Below, in pieces: positions 12,201 to 12,508 of a DNA stretch of 12,531 nt. Within the stretch, counting starts at the first letter, position 1. Each line of letters begins with the position of its first letter. Source of the stretch: Baffinella frigidus (lineage: Eukaryota > Cryptophyceae > Cryptomonadales > Baffinellaceae); NCBI GenBank assembly GCA_026770585.1, contig MU646315.1, positions 611,040 to 623,570 of the forward strand. The letters run 5' to 3'. A model generated the notes under the pieces. That model was given only the letters and a program-made list of their open reading frames with translations, searched no databases and was not told where the DNA came from. The translations under genes were made by a program, and so were the position numbers.

Positions 12201-12457
12201 CCCGAGGTCTTAAACCCTAAACCCTAACCCCTAAACCCTAAACCTCAAACCCTACACCCTAAACCCTAAACCCTAAACCCTAAACCCTAAACCCTAAACG
12301 CCCTTCAAAGATCCTGAAGATTGACTTGTGGGTTGACTTTGGCGTGTCCGCTTTTGGCGTGTTGACTTTTGGCGTGTTTGCAGATCCAGCCGGGTACATG
12401 GCGAGGATGCTGGGCGAGATCCGGAGCAAGATCCCGAGCGGCTGGACCATGTCCGAG
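174..12457 (+). CDS. Axonemal outer-arm dynein heavy chain, gamma-like (DNAH5/DNAH8/ODA2 type); partial, 28 exons
   Basis: Motor subunit that hydrolyses ATP to slide doublet microtubules in cilia and flagella. Joined exons: 174-260, 493-561, 753-827, 1299-1367, 1925-2032, 2636-2755, 3157-3216, 3426-3482, 3742-3853, 3987-4099, 4678-4762, 5010-5101, 5346-5462, 5697-5756, 6315-6388, 6556-6784, 6997-7068, 7904-7964, 8176-8267, 8494-8565, 9372-9490, 9921-10024, 10229-10326, 10784-10825, 11126-11195, 11559-11635, 11872-11986, 12384-12457. They make 841 codons without a stop, in phase at every junction. Family landmarks in order are W..QGLP.D.FS, RYPLLLDPSGQG, LLLEL.G.ELDP, LY.ATKLQNP, LYFLVALLRRLN, RW.PD..W, LLLIRSMRADRV, ILSAGSDPTET, SLGKGQ, WVLLQNAHLG, FRLWIT, LHALLVLRGKYGALGF and AFNADF. 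The RPKPYRWIPD, WFDSE and LSWDAVHYMI segments point to the gamma class. AAA5/AAA6 do not hydrolyse ATP in dyneins, so no catalytic Walker motif is expected. Both gene ends lie outside the window. Several near-invariant family residues are changed. Confidence 0.93.
444..484 (+). repeat. CCCTAAA/CCCTGAA repeats in intron 1
   Basis: Six or so telomere-like heptamers directly before the acceptor of exon 2. The rest of intron 1 (261-443) is mixed sequence in which I see no gene or structure. Confidence 0.85.
493..561 (+). CDS. Exon 2: start of AAA5 (WKSQGLPSDEFS)
   Basis: Residues 30-52, phase 0 to 0. Acceptor CCAG, donor gtacac. DWKSQGLPSDEFS matches the dynein AAA5 entry motif W..(Q/K)GLP.D..S, which is followed in all heavy chains by a (Q/E)NG motif. 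That NG opens exon 3, which confirms the join. Confidence 0.92.
622..745 (+). repeat. (CCCCAAA)n array in intron 2
   Basis: Heptamer array dominated by CCCCAAA with CCCAAAT and CCATAAA variants, running almost to the acceptor CTAG of exon 3. Confidence 0.9.
753..827 (+). CDS. Exon 3: AAA5 core (VQNGLLTTKS, RYPLLLDPSGQG)
   Basis: Residues 53-77, phase 0 to 0. Acceptor CTAG, donor gtgaac. QNG followed by RYPLLLDPSGQG matches the family's (Q/E)NG...RWPL.IDPQ.QA, one of the most recognizable AAA5 signatures. It ends GIQ, and the family tryptophan of the WI motif is the first codon of exon 4. Confidence 0.94.
840..1011 (+). repeat. CCCTAAA, (CCCGAAA)n and (CCCCAAA)n arrays in intron 3
   Basis: Three successive heptamer variants: CCCTAAA-like (840-905), CCCGAAA (907-941) and CCCCAAA (950-1009). 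Change of variant is abrupt, as expected if each array expanded locally from one mutant unit. Confidence 0.9.
1017..1054 (+). repeat. Truncated copy of exon 4 5' edge with acceptor (copy 1)
   Basis: Follows TGCAG exactly as exon 4 does and reads TGGGTGGCGGCGCAGGAGG..., encoding WVAAQEAGA against WVTAREAGA. It ends in array sequence without a donor. Confidence 0.88.
1106..1138 (+). repeat. Truncated copy of exon 4 5' edge with acceptor (copy 2)
   Basis: Again preceded by AATGCAG. It begins TGGGTGACAGCGCGGGAGG and encodes WVTAREAA before diverging. The two copies and the real exon all share the AATGCAGTGGGTG core. Confidence 0.88.
1173..1245 (+). repeat. (CCATAGA)n array in intron 3
   Basis: About ten near-perfect CCATAGA heptamers, a variant not used as a homogeneous array elsewhere in the window. 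It ends in CCCTAAA, CCATAAA and CCCGAAA units before exon 4. Confidence 0.92.
1299..1367 (+). CDS. Exon 4: AAA5, WVTAREAGAGL to FRT
   Basis: Residues 78-100, phase 0 to 0. Acceptor TGCAG at 1297-1298, donor gtaacc. The stretch W-nine residues-L...FR aligns without gaps to the DNAH5-type WIKN.E....L......FR segment. This is one of two exons with truncated copies on both sides: two upstream copies of its 5' edge (1017, 1106) and one downstream copy of its 3' edge (1519-1565). The copies share the TGCAG|TGGGTG acceptor or the ACG|gta donor. Confidence 0.9.
1519..1565 (+). repeat. Truncated copy of exon 4 3' edge with donor
   Basis: GGGGCGGGGCTG...CGCACG|gtatca, encoding GLCSVSQSDRNFRT against GLRSVSQSDRNFRT. 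Over 14 codons there are three synonymous changes and one amino-acid change, and the GTA donor is intact. Confidence 0.93.
1583..1722 (+). repeat. (GTT/GGT)n trinucleotide repeat in intron 4
   Basis: GTT and GGT triplets, G/U-rich in the sense transcript and with no C-rich heptamers. It is open in several frames (polyglycine or polyvaline) only because of the repeat. The rest of the intron to 1775 and the stretch 1804-1920 are mixed sequence with no gene seen. Confidence 0.9.
1776..1803 (+). repeat. Truncated, frameshifted copy of exon 5 5' edge with acceptor
   Basis: GACAG|GTGTTGAGTGGACTGTC... against ACGACAG|GTGTTAGAGGACTGTC. The copy has an extra base near its start, so it could not code in phase, but the rest of the 28 bases is nearly identical and the acceptor is kept. 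Confidence 0.88.
1925..2032 (+). CDS. Exon 5: AAA5, LEDCLETGRPLLLEL..ELDP
   Basis: Residues 101-136, phase 0 to 0. Acceptor ACAG, donor gtcatg. LED.LE.GRPLLLE..G.ELDPML.PVLEK matches the family pattern LE.ai..G.P.LlE..geELDP.L.PVLek and is specific to dynein AAA5. A frameshifted copy of its first 28 bases lies upstream at 1776-1803. Confidence 0.95.
2261..2290 (+). repeat. Truncated copy of exon 6 5' edge with acceptor
   Basis: GGCAG|ACGGGCAATGAAGTCGTG..., encoding TGNEVVIRIG against TGKEVVIRIG (two synonymous changes and one replacement). About 30 bp of the intron before it, rich in TAAACCCTG, resembles the intron before the real exon, so the duplicated segment included intron. Confidence 0.9.
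2291..2622. other. Unannotated part of intron 5
   Basis: Mixed, fairly GC-rich sequence between the exon 6 fragment and the exon 6 acceptor region. I see no coding match. The only structure noted is a small inverted repeat, TTGCCG-gta-CGGCAA, near 2498-2513. Degenerate CCCTG-type repeats resume from 2578. Confidence 0.5.
2636..2755 (+). CDS. Exon 6: AAA5, GD..V.YNEAFTLYIATKLQNP
   Basis: Residues 137-176, phase 0 to 0. Acceptor TGCAG, donor gttatt. IRIGDANVLYNEAFTLYIAT then KLQNPAL matches the family (I)K.GDkEVd....FRLY.TTKLPNP. The usual arginine of FRLY is threonine here. A 30-bp copy of its 5' edge lies upstream (2261-2290) and a 73-bp copy of its 3' edge downstream (2829-2901). Confidence 0.95.
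2829..2901 (+). repeat. Truncated copy of exon 6 3' edge with donor
   Basis: 73 bp encoding AEAFTLYIATKLQNPALSSN before NANM and GT, against NEAFTLYIATKLQNPALASD in the exon. Five synonymous and three replacement codons after EAF, all replacements in the last seven codons. It has no usable phase-0 acceptor: the in-phase frame has a TGA at 2815-2817. Confidence 0.92.
2908..3150 (+). repeat. CCATAAA, CACCAAA and CCCTAAA arrays in intron 6
   Basis: A homogeneous CCATAAA block (about 2934-2990), then CACCAAA (about 3048-3085), then CCCTAAA up to the acceptor. A CTAAC, a perfect branch-site-like pentamer, occurs at the end of the array near 3145. Confidence 0.9.
3157..3216 (+). CDS. Exon 7: AAA5, MTIITFEQTAAVLDEML
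   Basis: Residues 177-196, phase 0 to 0. Acceptor TCAG, donor gtcccc. It corresponds to the family's (V/T)S.I(D/N)FTVT..GLE.QLL segment and aligns without gaps to it when joined to exon 6. Telomere-like arrays surround it on both sides to within a few bases of the splice sites. Confidence 0.88.
3222..3423 (+). repeat. (CCCCAAA)n array filling intron 7
   Basis: The whole 209-bp intron is heptamer array, mostly CCCCAAA with CCCGAAC, CCCAAAA and CCTAAAT variants. Between donor gtcccc and acceptor CCAG there is almost no other sequence. Confidence 0.93.
3426..3482 (+). CDS. Exon 8: VIASERPEMQRQRIGLVEE, with GC donor
   Basis: Residues 197-215, phase 0 to 0. It matches the family's VV..ERPELE.QR..L segment. 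The exon ends GAG|gcacgc, a GC donor, the only non-GT donor in the window. A GC-AG intron is needed because direct read-through leads within 20 bases to a stop in repeat sequence, while the join to exon 9 aligns without gaps. Confidence 0.88.
3490..3728 (+). repeat. CCCTGAA and (CCATAAA)n arrays in intron 8
   Basis: The GC-AG intron is nearly all heptamers: degenerate CCCTGAA at first, a long homogeneous CCATAAA block (about 3560-3665), then CCCCAAA. Confidence 0.92.
3742..3853 (+). CDS. Exon 9: AAA5 helix, GANLLEDPALIEMLAG
   Basis: Residues 216-252 plus one base; phase 0 in, 1 out. Acceptor TCAG, donor gtcaaa. The VENHEQTLLSRLS stretch corresponds to K.LEd.LL..Ls, and GANLLEDPALIEML to the family's G.iLDDE.LI..L. 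The split glycine codon completes in exon 10. Confidence 0.93.
3987..4099 (+). CDS. Exon 10: TKEAARTVRDKL..., YRPVATRGT
   Basis: Residues 253-290; phase 1 in, 0 out. Acceptor CGCAG, donor gtctgt. TKEAA..V..KL..A.E.E..I matches the family's TK..A.e...KL..a.e.e.kI, and YRPVATRGT matches the almost universal yRP.A.RGS, directly before LYF in exon 11. Confidence 0.95.
4106..4230 (+). repeat. Short CCCTAAA and CCCTGAA blocks in intron 10
   Basis: Three CCCTAAA units near 4106-4126, then degenerate CCCTGAA/CCCTGAG units 4160-4228, followed by about 190 bp of AT-richer mixed sequence to 4420. Confidence 0.85.
4425..4438 (+). repeat. Exon 11 5' edge copy 1, acceptor AG mutated to GG
   Basis: ATTGATCGG|GTGCTGTACTCCT against ATTGATCAG|GTGCTGTACTTCCT at copy 2. 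The acceptor is disabled by one substitution. A T-rich tract follows, leading to copy 2. Confidence 0.8.
4509..4547 (+). repeat. Exon 11 5' edge copy 2, acceptor intact
   Basis: GATCAG|GTGCTGTACTTCC... matches the first 13 codons of exon 11 with only three differences, all synonymous (CTG/CTC, CGC/CGG, CTC/CTG). It diverges at TGTCAACTG. A strong T-rich tract precedes it, a better acceptor context than most real exons here have. Confidence 0.93.
4618..4632 (+). repeat. Exon 11 5' edge copy 3, acceptor intact
   Basis: ATTGACCAG|GTGATGTACGTCCT against exon 11 GTGCTCTACTTCCT. Only about 14 bases of exon sequence remain. The next 45 bases lead to the real acceptor TTCAG at 4676-4677. Confidence 0.82.
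4678..4762 (+). CDS. Exon 11: VLYFLVALLRRLNNMYDTSL..FL
   Basis: Residues 291-318 plus one base; phase 0 in, 1 out. Acceptor TTCAG, donor gtacac. It matches the family's LYF.i.e...vn.MYQ.SL.QFL..F segment, which follows the RGS motif of exon 10. Three truncated copies of its 5' edge and acceptor lie upstream (4425, 4509, 4618). Confidence 0.95.
4880..5000 (+). repeat. CCCTAAA/CCCCAAA arrays in intron 11
   Basis: Mixed CCCTAAA, CTCTAAA, CCCCAAA and CCACACC units up to exon 12. The intron begins with a short C-run (4785-4801) and an opposed G-run (4827-4835). Confidence 0.9.
5010..5101 (+). CDS. Exon 12: Gly-rich insert then RVAVLVDSLTLDTFKE
   Basis: Residues 319-349; phase 1 in, 0 out. Acceptor CCAG, donor gtacgc. 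The last half corresponds to the family's R...i...LT..v...v segment. The first half, GDGSGRAGG, is a low-complexity loop where family members are variable. A copy of the 3' edge with the same donor lies downstream at 5186-5219. Confidence 0.88.
5134..5153. repeat. Perfect 20-bp palindrome in intron 12
   Basis: CCGCGTGACCGGTCACGCGG reads the same on both strands with no spacer. It lies between exon 12 and its 3'-edge copy. Confidence 0.95.
5186..5219 (+). repeat. Truncated copy of exon 12 3' edge with donor
   Basis: ACTCCCTCACCCTCGATACC through AAGGAG|gtacgcgcc differs from exon 12 by one synonymous base over nine codons. The next dozen intron bases (gctaaatcc) are duplicated too, so the copied unit spanned the splice site. 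Confidence 0.95.
5236..5344 (+). repeat. Degenerate heptamers in intron 12
   Basis: CCATAAA, AACACTA-like, CCATCAA and CCCCAAA units, less regular than elsewhere. Confidence 0.75.
5346..5462 (+). CDS. Exon 13: VRQGMFDRDRDVLLVLLAVR...CFIQG
   Basis: Residues 350-388, phase 0 to 0. Acceptor CCAG. It matches the family's V.RGLFE.hKllF.ll.....l..g......f..lI.GG. Arginine and leucine of RGLFE become Q and M. The donor is placed at GGC|gtcgct so that phase and glycine count agree with exon 14. Confidence 0.9.
5499..5690 (+). repeat. CCCCAAA and (CCACAAA)n arrays in intron 13
   Basis: CCCTAAA, then CCCCAAA, then about eight perfect CCACAAA units (5581-5637), then CCCCAAA again to the acceptor. The CCACAAA block sits inside the CCCCAAA array, which suggests local amplification of a mutant unit. 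Confidence 0.93.
5697..5756 (+). CDS. Exon 14: GGDTKRPKPYRWIPDGVWIM
   Basis: Residues 389-408, phase 0 to 0; donor gtcttg. RPKPYRWIPD..W resembles the gamma-class PPKPFRWI.D..W more than other axonemal classes. The acceptor reads CAGCAG, so the exon could begin three bases earlier (adding a Gln). A second GT nine bases after the donor, at CAG|gttgtt, could add three residues; both choices keep the frame. Confidence 0.88.
5934..5969 (+). repeat. Exon 15 5' edge copy 1, acceptor intact
   Basis: GTCAG|TTGCAAGAAGCGTTCTCG..., encoding LQEAFSLLRDLP against LQEAFPLLRDLP. Three synonymous changes and one replacement over 12 codons. Confidence 0.92.
6022..6058 (+). repeat. Exon 15 5' edge copy 2, decayed, with small palindrome
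   Basis: GAG|CTGCAAGACGCGTTCCT resembles the exon start. It runs into a perfect 14-bp palindrome, ACGCTTCGAAGCGT (6041-6054), which may itself come from two facing pieces of the GAAGCGT element. Confidence 0.7.
6078..6121 (+). repeat. Exon 15 5' edge copy 3, acceptor intact
   Basis: ACAG|CTGCAAGAAGCGTGTTCC..., encoding LQEACSLLRELPDSM against LQEAFPLLRDLPDSI. In frame throughout, most changes conservative. Confidence 0.9.
6162..6212 (+). repeat. Degenerate CCCTAAA repeats between exon 15 copies
   Basis: CCCCAAT, CCCTAAA, CACCTAA and CCCGAAA units. Similar short blocks lie at 5868-5912 and 6258-6306, so intron 14 alternates exon-edge copies with heptamer blocks. Confidence 0.8.
6223..6243 (+). 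repeat. Exon 15 5' edge copy 4, acceptor intact
   Basis: AACAG|TTGCAAGAAGCGTTCCCA is identical to the exon over its first 17 bases, then ends in unrelated sequence. The real acceptor follows 92 bp later. Confidence 0.9.
6315..6388 (+). CDS. Exon 15: LQEAFPLLRDLPDSI...WRSW
   Basis: Residues 409-432 plus two bases; phase 0 in, 2 out. Acceptor ACAG, donor gtacac. It matches the variable W...v.LS.LP.F.......W..W region, and the final tryptophan codon is split with exon 16. This is the most copied exon edge in the window: four truncated upstream copies of the acceptor plus LQEA coding (5934, 6022, 6078, 6223). Confidence 0.87.
6392..6502 (+). repeat. CCCGGAA-type heptamers in intron 15
   Basis: CCCTAGA, CCTCAAA and CCCGGAA units, including four AACCCGG units at about 6470-6495. 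The remaining 50 bp to exon 16 is mixed. Confidence 0.8.
6556..6784 (+). CDS. Exon 16: FDSERPE to LLLIRSMRADRVVPA..YIRLVLGESF
   Basis: Residues 433-509; phase 2 in, 0 out. Longest exon here. Acceptor GCAG, donor gtatgg. WFDSE.PE matches the gamma-class W.SWFD...PE, and LLLIRSMRADRV...YI...LG..F matches the family's LLLIR...PDR....a..Yi...LG..f. TPL at the end leads into the AAA6 loop of exon 17. A decayed internal copy lies downstream at 6938-6976. Confidence 0.96.
6938..6976 (+). repeat. Decayed internal copy of exon 16 in intron 16
   Basis: GAGCTACATCCGTGTGG... then TGCTCGGCGGGCCGTTTCTG corresponds to exon 16 sequence coding AYIRLVLGESFLD and would read SYIRVVLGGPFLN. Unlike the others it carries neither splice site, but it lies downstream of its source exon. 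The rest of intron 16 shows no structure. Confidence 0.8.
6997..7068 (+). CDS. Exon 17: AAA6 loop VLILSAGSDPTET..LAKKLKRE
   Basis: Residues 510-533, phase 0 to 0. Acceptor GCAG, donor gtcctt. LSAGSDPT corresponds to the family LS.GaDPt, the P-loop-like but non-hydrolysing AAA6 signature, and LAKKLK matches the gamma-class AKKLK. A 3'-edge copy with the same GAG|gtc donor lies 450 bp downstream, beyond an inverted-repeat element. Confidence 0.96.
7081..7259. mobile_element. 179-bp element with 32-bp terminal inverted repeats (MITE-like)
   Basis: The left end 7081-7112 (starting CCACACGAGGCT, ending GAACAGAATAAA) and the right end 7228-7259 are inverted copies with three mismatches in 32. The interior has no coding potential. 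Size and structure suit a non-autonomous DNA transposon, although I cannot identify a clear target-site duplication. It sits 12 bp inside intron 17, between exon 17 and its 3'-edge copy. Confidence 0.8.
7355..7372 (+). repeat. 18-bp direct repeat, left copy
   Basis: TTTTTCGTTTCGGACCAC. An identical copy stands at 7435-7452, immediately after the CCCTACA array. Confidence 0.95.
7373..7434 (+). repeat. (CCCTACA)n array bracketed by an 18-bp direct repeat
   Basis: Nine heptamers, CCCTACA with two CCCTGCA units, exactly filling the space between the two direct-repeat copies. Confidence 0.95.
7435..7452 (+). repeat. 18-bp direct repeat, right copy
   Basis: Identical to 7355-7372. It is followed by a C-run/G-run inverted repeat (TACCCCCCG ... 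CGGGGGGGTA, about 7464-7491). Confidence 0.95.
7518..7580 (+). repeat. Truncated copy of exon 17 3' edge with donor
   Basis: It covers most of exon 17: LSAGSVPTETVLNLAKKLKR then E against LSAGSDPTETVLNLAKKLKR. Four synonymous changes and one replacement (Asp to Val) over 20 codons. The donor is GAG|gtctct; the real one is GAG|gtcctt. Confidence 0.94.
7590..7856. other. Unannotated part of intron 17
   Basis: Mixed sequence with no coding match. A small inverted repeat CCCGAAA-taagctg-TTTCGGG occurs near 7767-7787. Confidence 0.5.
7857..7895 (+). repeat. (GCCGAAA)n short array
   Basis: Four to five heptamers of GCCGAAA/GCCGGAA just before exon 18. Confidence 0.88.
7904..7964 (+). CDS. Exon 18: AAA6, VLAVSLGKGQDAIARRTIDT
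   Basis: Residues 534-553 plus one base; phase 0 in, 1 out. Acceptor ACAG, donor gtaatg. SLGKGQ..iA...I is the AAA6 SLGQGQ motif with lysine in place of the usual first glutamine. Its last 13 bases and the following GT are repeated at 7987-8001. Confidence 0.95.
7987..7999 (+). repeat. 13-bp copy of exon 18 3' edge with GT donor
   Basis: ACCATCGATACTG|gt repeats the exon 18 end exactly, 22 bp after the real donor, separated by an A-rich spacer. Confidence 0.9.
8010..8172 (+). repeat. CCCTACA, CCCAAAA and CCCCAAA arrays in intron 18
   Basis: CCCTACA at the start, then CCCTAAA/CCCAAAA, then CCCCAAA/CCCCAAG up to the acceptor of exon 19. Confidence 0.9.
8176..8267 (+). CDS. Exon 19: AAA6, GSWVLLQNAHLGLPFLTELE
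   Basis: Residues 554-584; phase 1 in, 0 out. Acceptor ACAG, donor gtctaa. WVLLQN.HLGL.F..EL is the AAA6 sensor-region signature in its gamma-class form (LGL.f.eEL). The usual cysteine of QNCHL is alanine here. Confidence 0.97.
8276..8438 (+). repeat. CCCTAAA array in intron 19
   Basis: The best run of canonical CCCTAAA outside introns 21 and 27 (five consecutive units near 8350-8386), flanked by CCCTGAA variants. Confidence 0.92.
8494..8565 (+). CDS. Exon 20: FRLWITAEAAADFPIGILQ
   Basis: Residues 585-608, phase 0 to 0. Acceptor ACAG, donor gttcgt. It matches the family FR(L/V)WiTtE....FPi.lLQ. Two downstream copies (8725-8776 and 8946-9011) keep the CAG|GT donor. The first of these differs from the exon only at synonymous positions over 17 codons. 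Confidence 0.96.
8725..8776 (+). repeat. Exon 20 3' edge copy 1 with donor
   Basis: Encodes LWITAEAAADFPIGILQ, identical in protein to exon 20, with five synonymous differences and none that change an amino acid. CAG|gtgcct donor. Confidence 0.96.
8946..9011 (+). repeat. Exon 20 3' edge copy 2, with inserted segment, donor kept
   Basis: CTGTGGATCACGGCCGAGGC then GCC as in the exon, an insertion of about 16 bp (TCGGTCGTGGGGAGAG), then CTTCCCTGTCGGCATCCACC and AG|gtccgt. The insertion breaks the frame. Confidence 0.92.
9223..9334. repeat. AT-rich fold-back structure in intron 20
   Basis: CATAGGGAATTGG (9250-9262) and its exact reverse complement (9294-9306) bracket a 31-bp loop. CGAGTAT (9223-9229) pairs with ATACTCG at 9239-9245 or 9328-9334. 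The composition is more AT-rich than its surroundings, so it may be a small inserted fold-back element. Confidence 0.85.
9372..9490 (+). CDS. Exon 21: VAIKMTFEQPVGLKASLRKTFAA...
   Basis: Residues 609-647 plus two bases; phase 0 in, 2 out. Acceptor GCAG, donor gtatga. It corresponds to the family's (S/M)iKfTNEPP.G..AgL.Rtf segment; the normally strict NEPP is FEQP here. A 77-bp copy of its 3' part lies downstream (9630-9706) beyond a 41-bp minisatellite. Confidence 0.94.
9501..9623 (+). repeat. 41-bp minisatellite, three units
   Basis: Units 9501-9541, 9542-9582 and 9583-9623 share the pattern TA.GATAGC.TAT..CACCCT and end in AACGC/AACGT. AT-rich, unlike anything else in the window. Confidence 0.92.
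9630..9706 (+). repeat. Truncated copy of exon 21 3' edge with donor
   Basis: 77 bp matching the last 26 codons of exon 21 and ending TTCAT|gtctga where the exon ends CCAT|gtatga. Six synonymous and five replacement codons, the replacements mostly near the end. Confidence 0.93.
9785..9905 (+). repeat. (CCCTAAA)n array in intron 21
   Basis: About eight consecutive canonical CCCTAAA units, then CCCTGAA and CCCCAAA variants, before exon 22. Confidence 0.93.
9921..10024 (+). CDS. Exon 22: start of C-terminal domain, LHALLVLRGKYGALGFSAQYDF
   Basis: Split Met 648 and residues 649-682 plus one base; phase 2 in, 1 out. Acceptor ACAG, donor gttccc. It matches the family's fgl.FlHa.vqERrKfGpLGWnipYeFn..D. 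The usual E-R-R-K is L-R-G-K, and the GW before the N.PYEF motif is GF. The usual acidic/Asn positions beyond are kept as YDFSSVDF. Confidence 0.94.
10040..10143 (+). repeat. Pyrimidine-rich (CT)n stretch in intron 22
   Basis: Long C/T microsatellite with CTCTCTGGCCA occurring twice. It is the only long polypyrimidine tract in the window and lies 85 bp ahead of the exon 23 acceptor. Confidence 0.88.
10159..10176 (+). repeat. Short copy of exon 23 5' edge
   Basis: TGTGGCGGCGCGGGAGCT against AGTGGCGGCGCGGGAGCT at exon 23. The acceptor position reads CTG instead of CAG, so it is inactive. Confidence 0.78.
10229..10326 (+). CDS. Exon 23: QMERLDSKRTAKELSWDAVHYMIAK
   Basis: Residues 683-715; phase 1 in, 0 out. 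Acceptor GCAG, donor gtccgt. LSWDAVHYMI matches the gamma-class VSW.tV.YMIgEv segment. A short copy of its 5' edge lies upstream at 10159-10176. Confidence 0.92.
10327..10597. other. Unannotated part of intron 23
   Basis: Mixed sequence with one AT-rich, partly self-complementary patch (about 10374-10411). No coding match or exon-edge copy that I can defend. Confidence 0.5.
10598..10780 (+). repeat. CCCCAAA and (CCCAAAA)n arrays in intron 23
   Basis: CCCCAAA units, then about ten CCCAAAA units interrupted by GCGCAAA, then CCCCAAA to the acceptor of the 42-bp exon 24. Confidence 0.92.
10784..10825 (+). CDS. Exon 24: 14-codon microexon VHYGAAVASELDRK
   Basis: Residues 716-729, phase 0 to 0. 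Acceptor CCAG, donor gtgcca. It fills exactly the family motif V.YGGRVTD..DkR. The tyrosine-glycine, valine and aspartate-arginine positions stay, but GGRVTD has become GAAVAS. At 42 bp it is the smallest exon and is enclosed by telomere-like arrays on both sides. Confidence 0.9.
10830..11122 (+). repeat. CCCTAAA/CCCCAAA arrays filling intron 24
   Basis: Two blocks (10830-10900 and 10950-11122) with about 50 bp of AT-richer sequence between. A longer CCCTAAACCCTGAACACCAAG unit occurs twice at 11050-11095. The array runs into the acceptor with no pyrimidine tract. Confidence 0.9.
11126..11195 (+). CDS. Exon 25: VLHALVEKYLTPHVLDSTFHFLP
   Basis: Residues 730-752 plus one base; phase 0 in, 1 out. 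Donor gtttcg. It corresponds to the family's lL......f......p.f.F..g segment after DkR. The acceptor is GAAAG|GTG with no pyrimidine tract. A 3'-edge copy keeping the CCCAG|gtt donor lies downstream at 11260-11282. Confidence 0.85.
11260..11282 (+). repeat. Truncated copy of exon 25 3' edge with donor
   Basis: TGCACCTTCTCTTTTCTCCC then AG|gttacgag against TCCACCTTCCACTTCCTCCC then AG|gtttcgag. It would read CTFSFLP against STFHFLP, and several intron bases after the donor match as well. Confidence 0.85.
11312..11350 (+). repeat. (TAATCAG)n short heptamer array
   Basis: Five heptamers of TAATCAG or close variants. It keeps the 7-bp period but is not an obvious CCCTAAA derivative. The rest of intron 25 (11351-11558) and intron 26 (11636-11871) is mixed sequence without visible features. 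Confidence 0.88.
11559..11635 (+). CDS. Exon 26: GFAMPSGDIHAYKAAIEQLQ..DSPE
   Basis: Residues 753-778; phase 1 in, 0 out. Acceptor GCAG, donor gtgaac. GFAMPSGDI.AY...I..L...DSPE matches the family's GYkiP....l..Y..yI.sLP..D.PE, which runs directly into the VFGLH..AD motif of exon 27. Confidence 0.93.
11872..11986 (+). CDS. Exon 27: VLGLAFNADFVSSLDQSDAFFEAL
   Basis: Residues 779-816 plus one base; phase 0 in, 1 out. Acceptor CCAG, donor gtcccc. VLGLAFNADF corresponds to VFGLHpNADI, with the histidine lost; FFEALSTLE fits the following L..i...qp helix. A 61-bp copy of its 3' edge and donor lies downstream at 12146-12206. Confidence 0.93.
12146..12206 (+). repeat. Truncated copy of exon 27 3' edge with donor
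   Basis: Encodes AFFEAISTLESNAAPPADTR against AFFEALSTLESNAAPAADTR. Five synonymous and two replacement codons over 20. It ends CGAG|gtctta; the exon ends CGAG|gtcccc. Confidence 0.95.
12212..12300 (+). repeat. (CCCTAAA)n array in intron 27
   Basis: Mostly canonical CCCTAAA, with six or so perfect consecutive units at the end. It is followed by a GGCGTGTT-type imperfect repeat (12340-12380) before exon 28. Confidence 0.93.
12384..12457 (+). CDS. Exon 28: DPAGYMARMLGEIRSKIPSG
   Basis: Residues 817-841; phase 1 in, 0 out. Acceptor GCAG, donor gtttgt. It matches the segment ending in a lysine and proline (family: ..a..ml.KLP...) inside the dynein C-terminal domain. Roughly 200-300 residues should remain beyond the window. 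A copy of its internal part begins at about 12509 and is cut by the window end. Confidence 0.87.
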
Positions 12458-12508
12458 GTTTGTCCTGCCTGTACCGCGGGTAGATTTTCACTTCCTAGAA
12501 GGGGGGTA

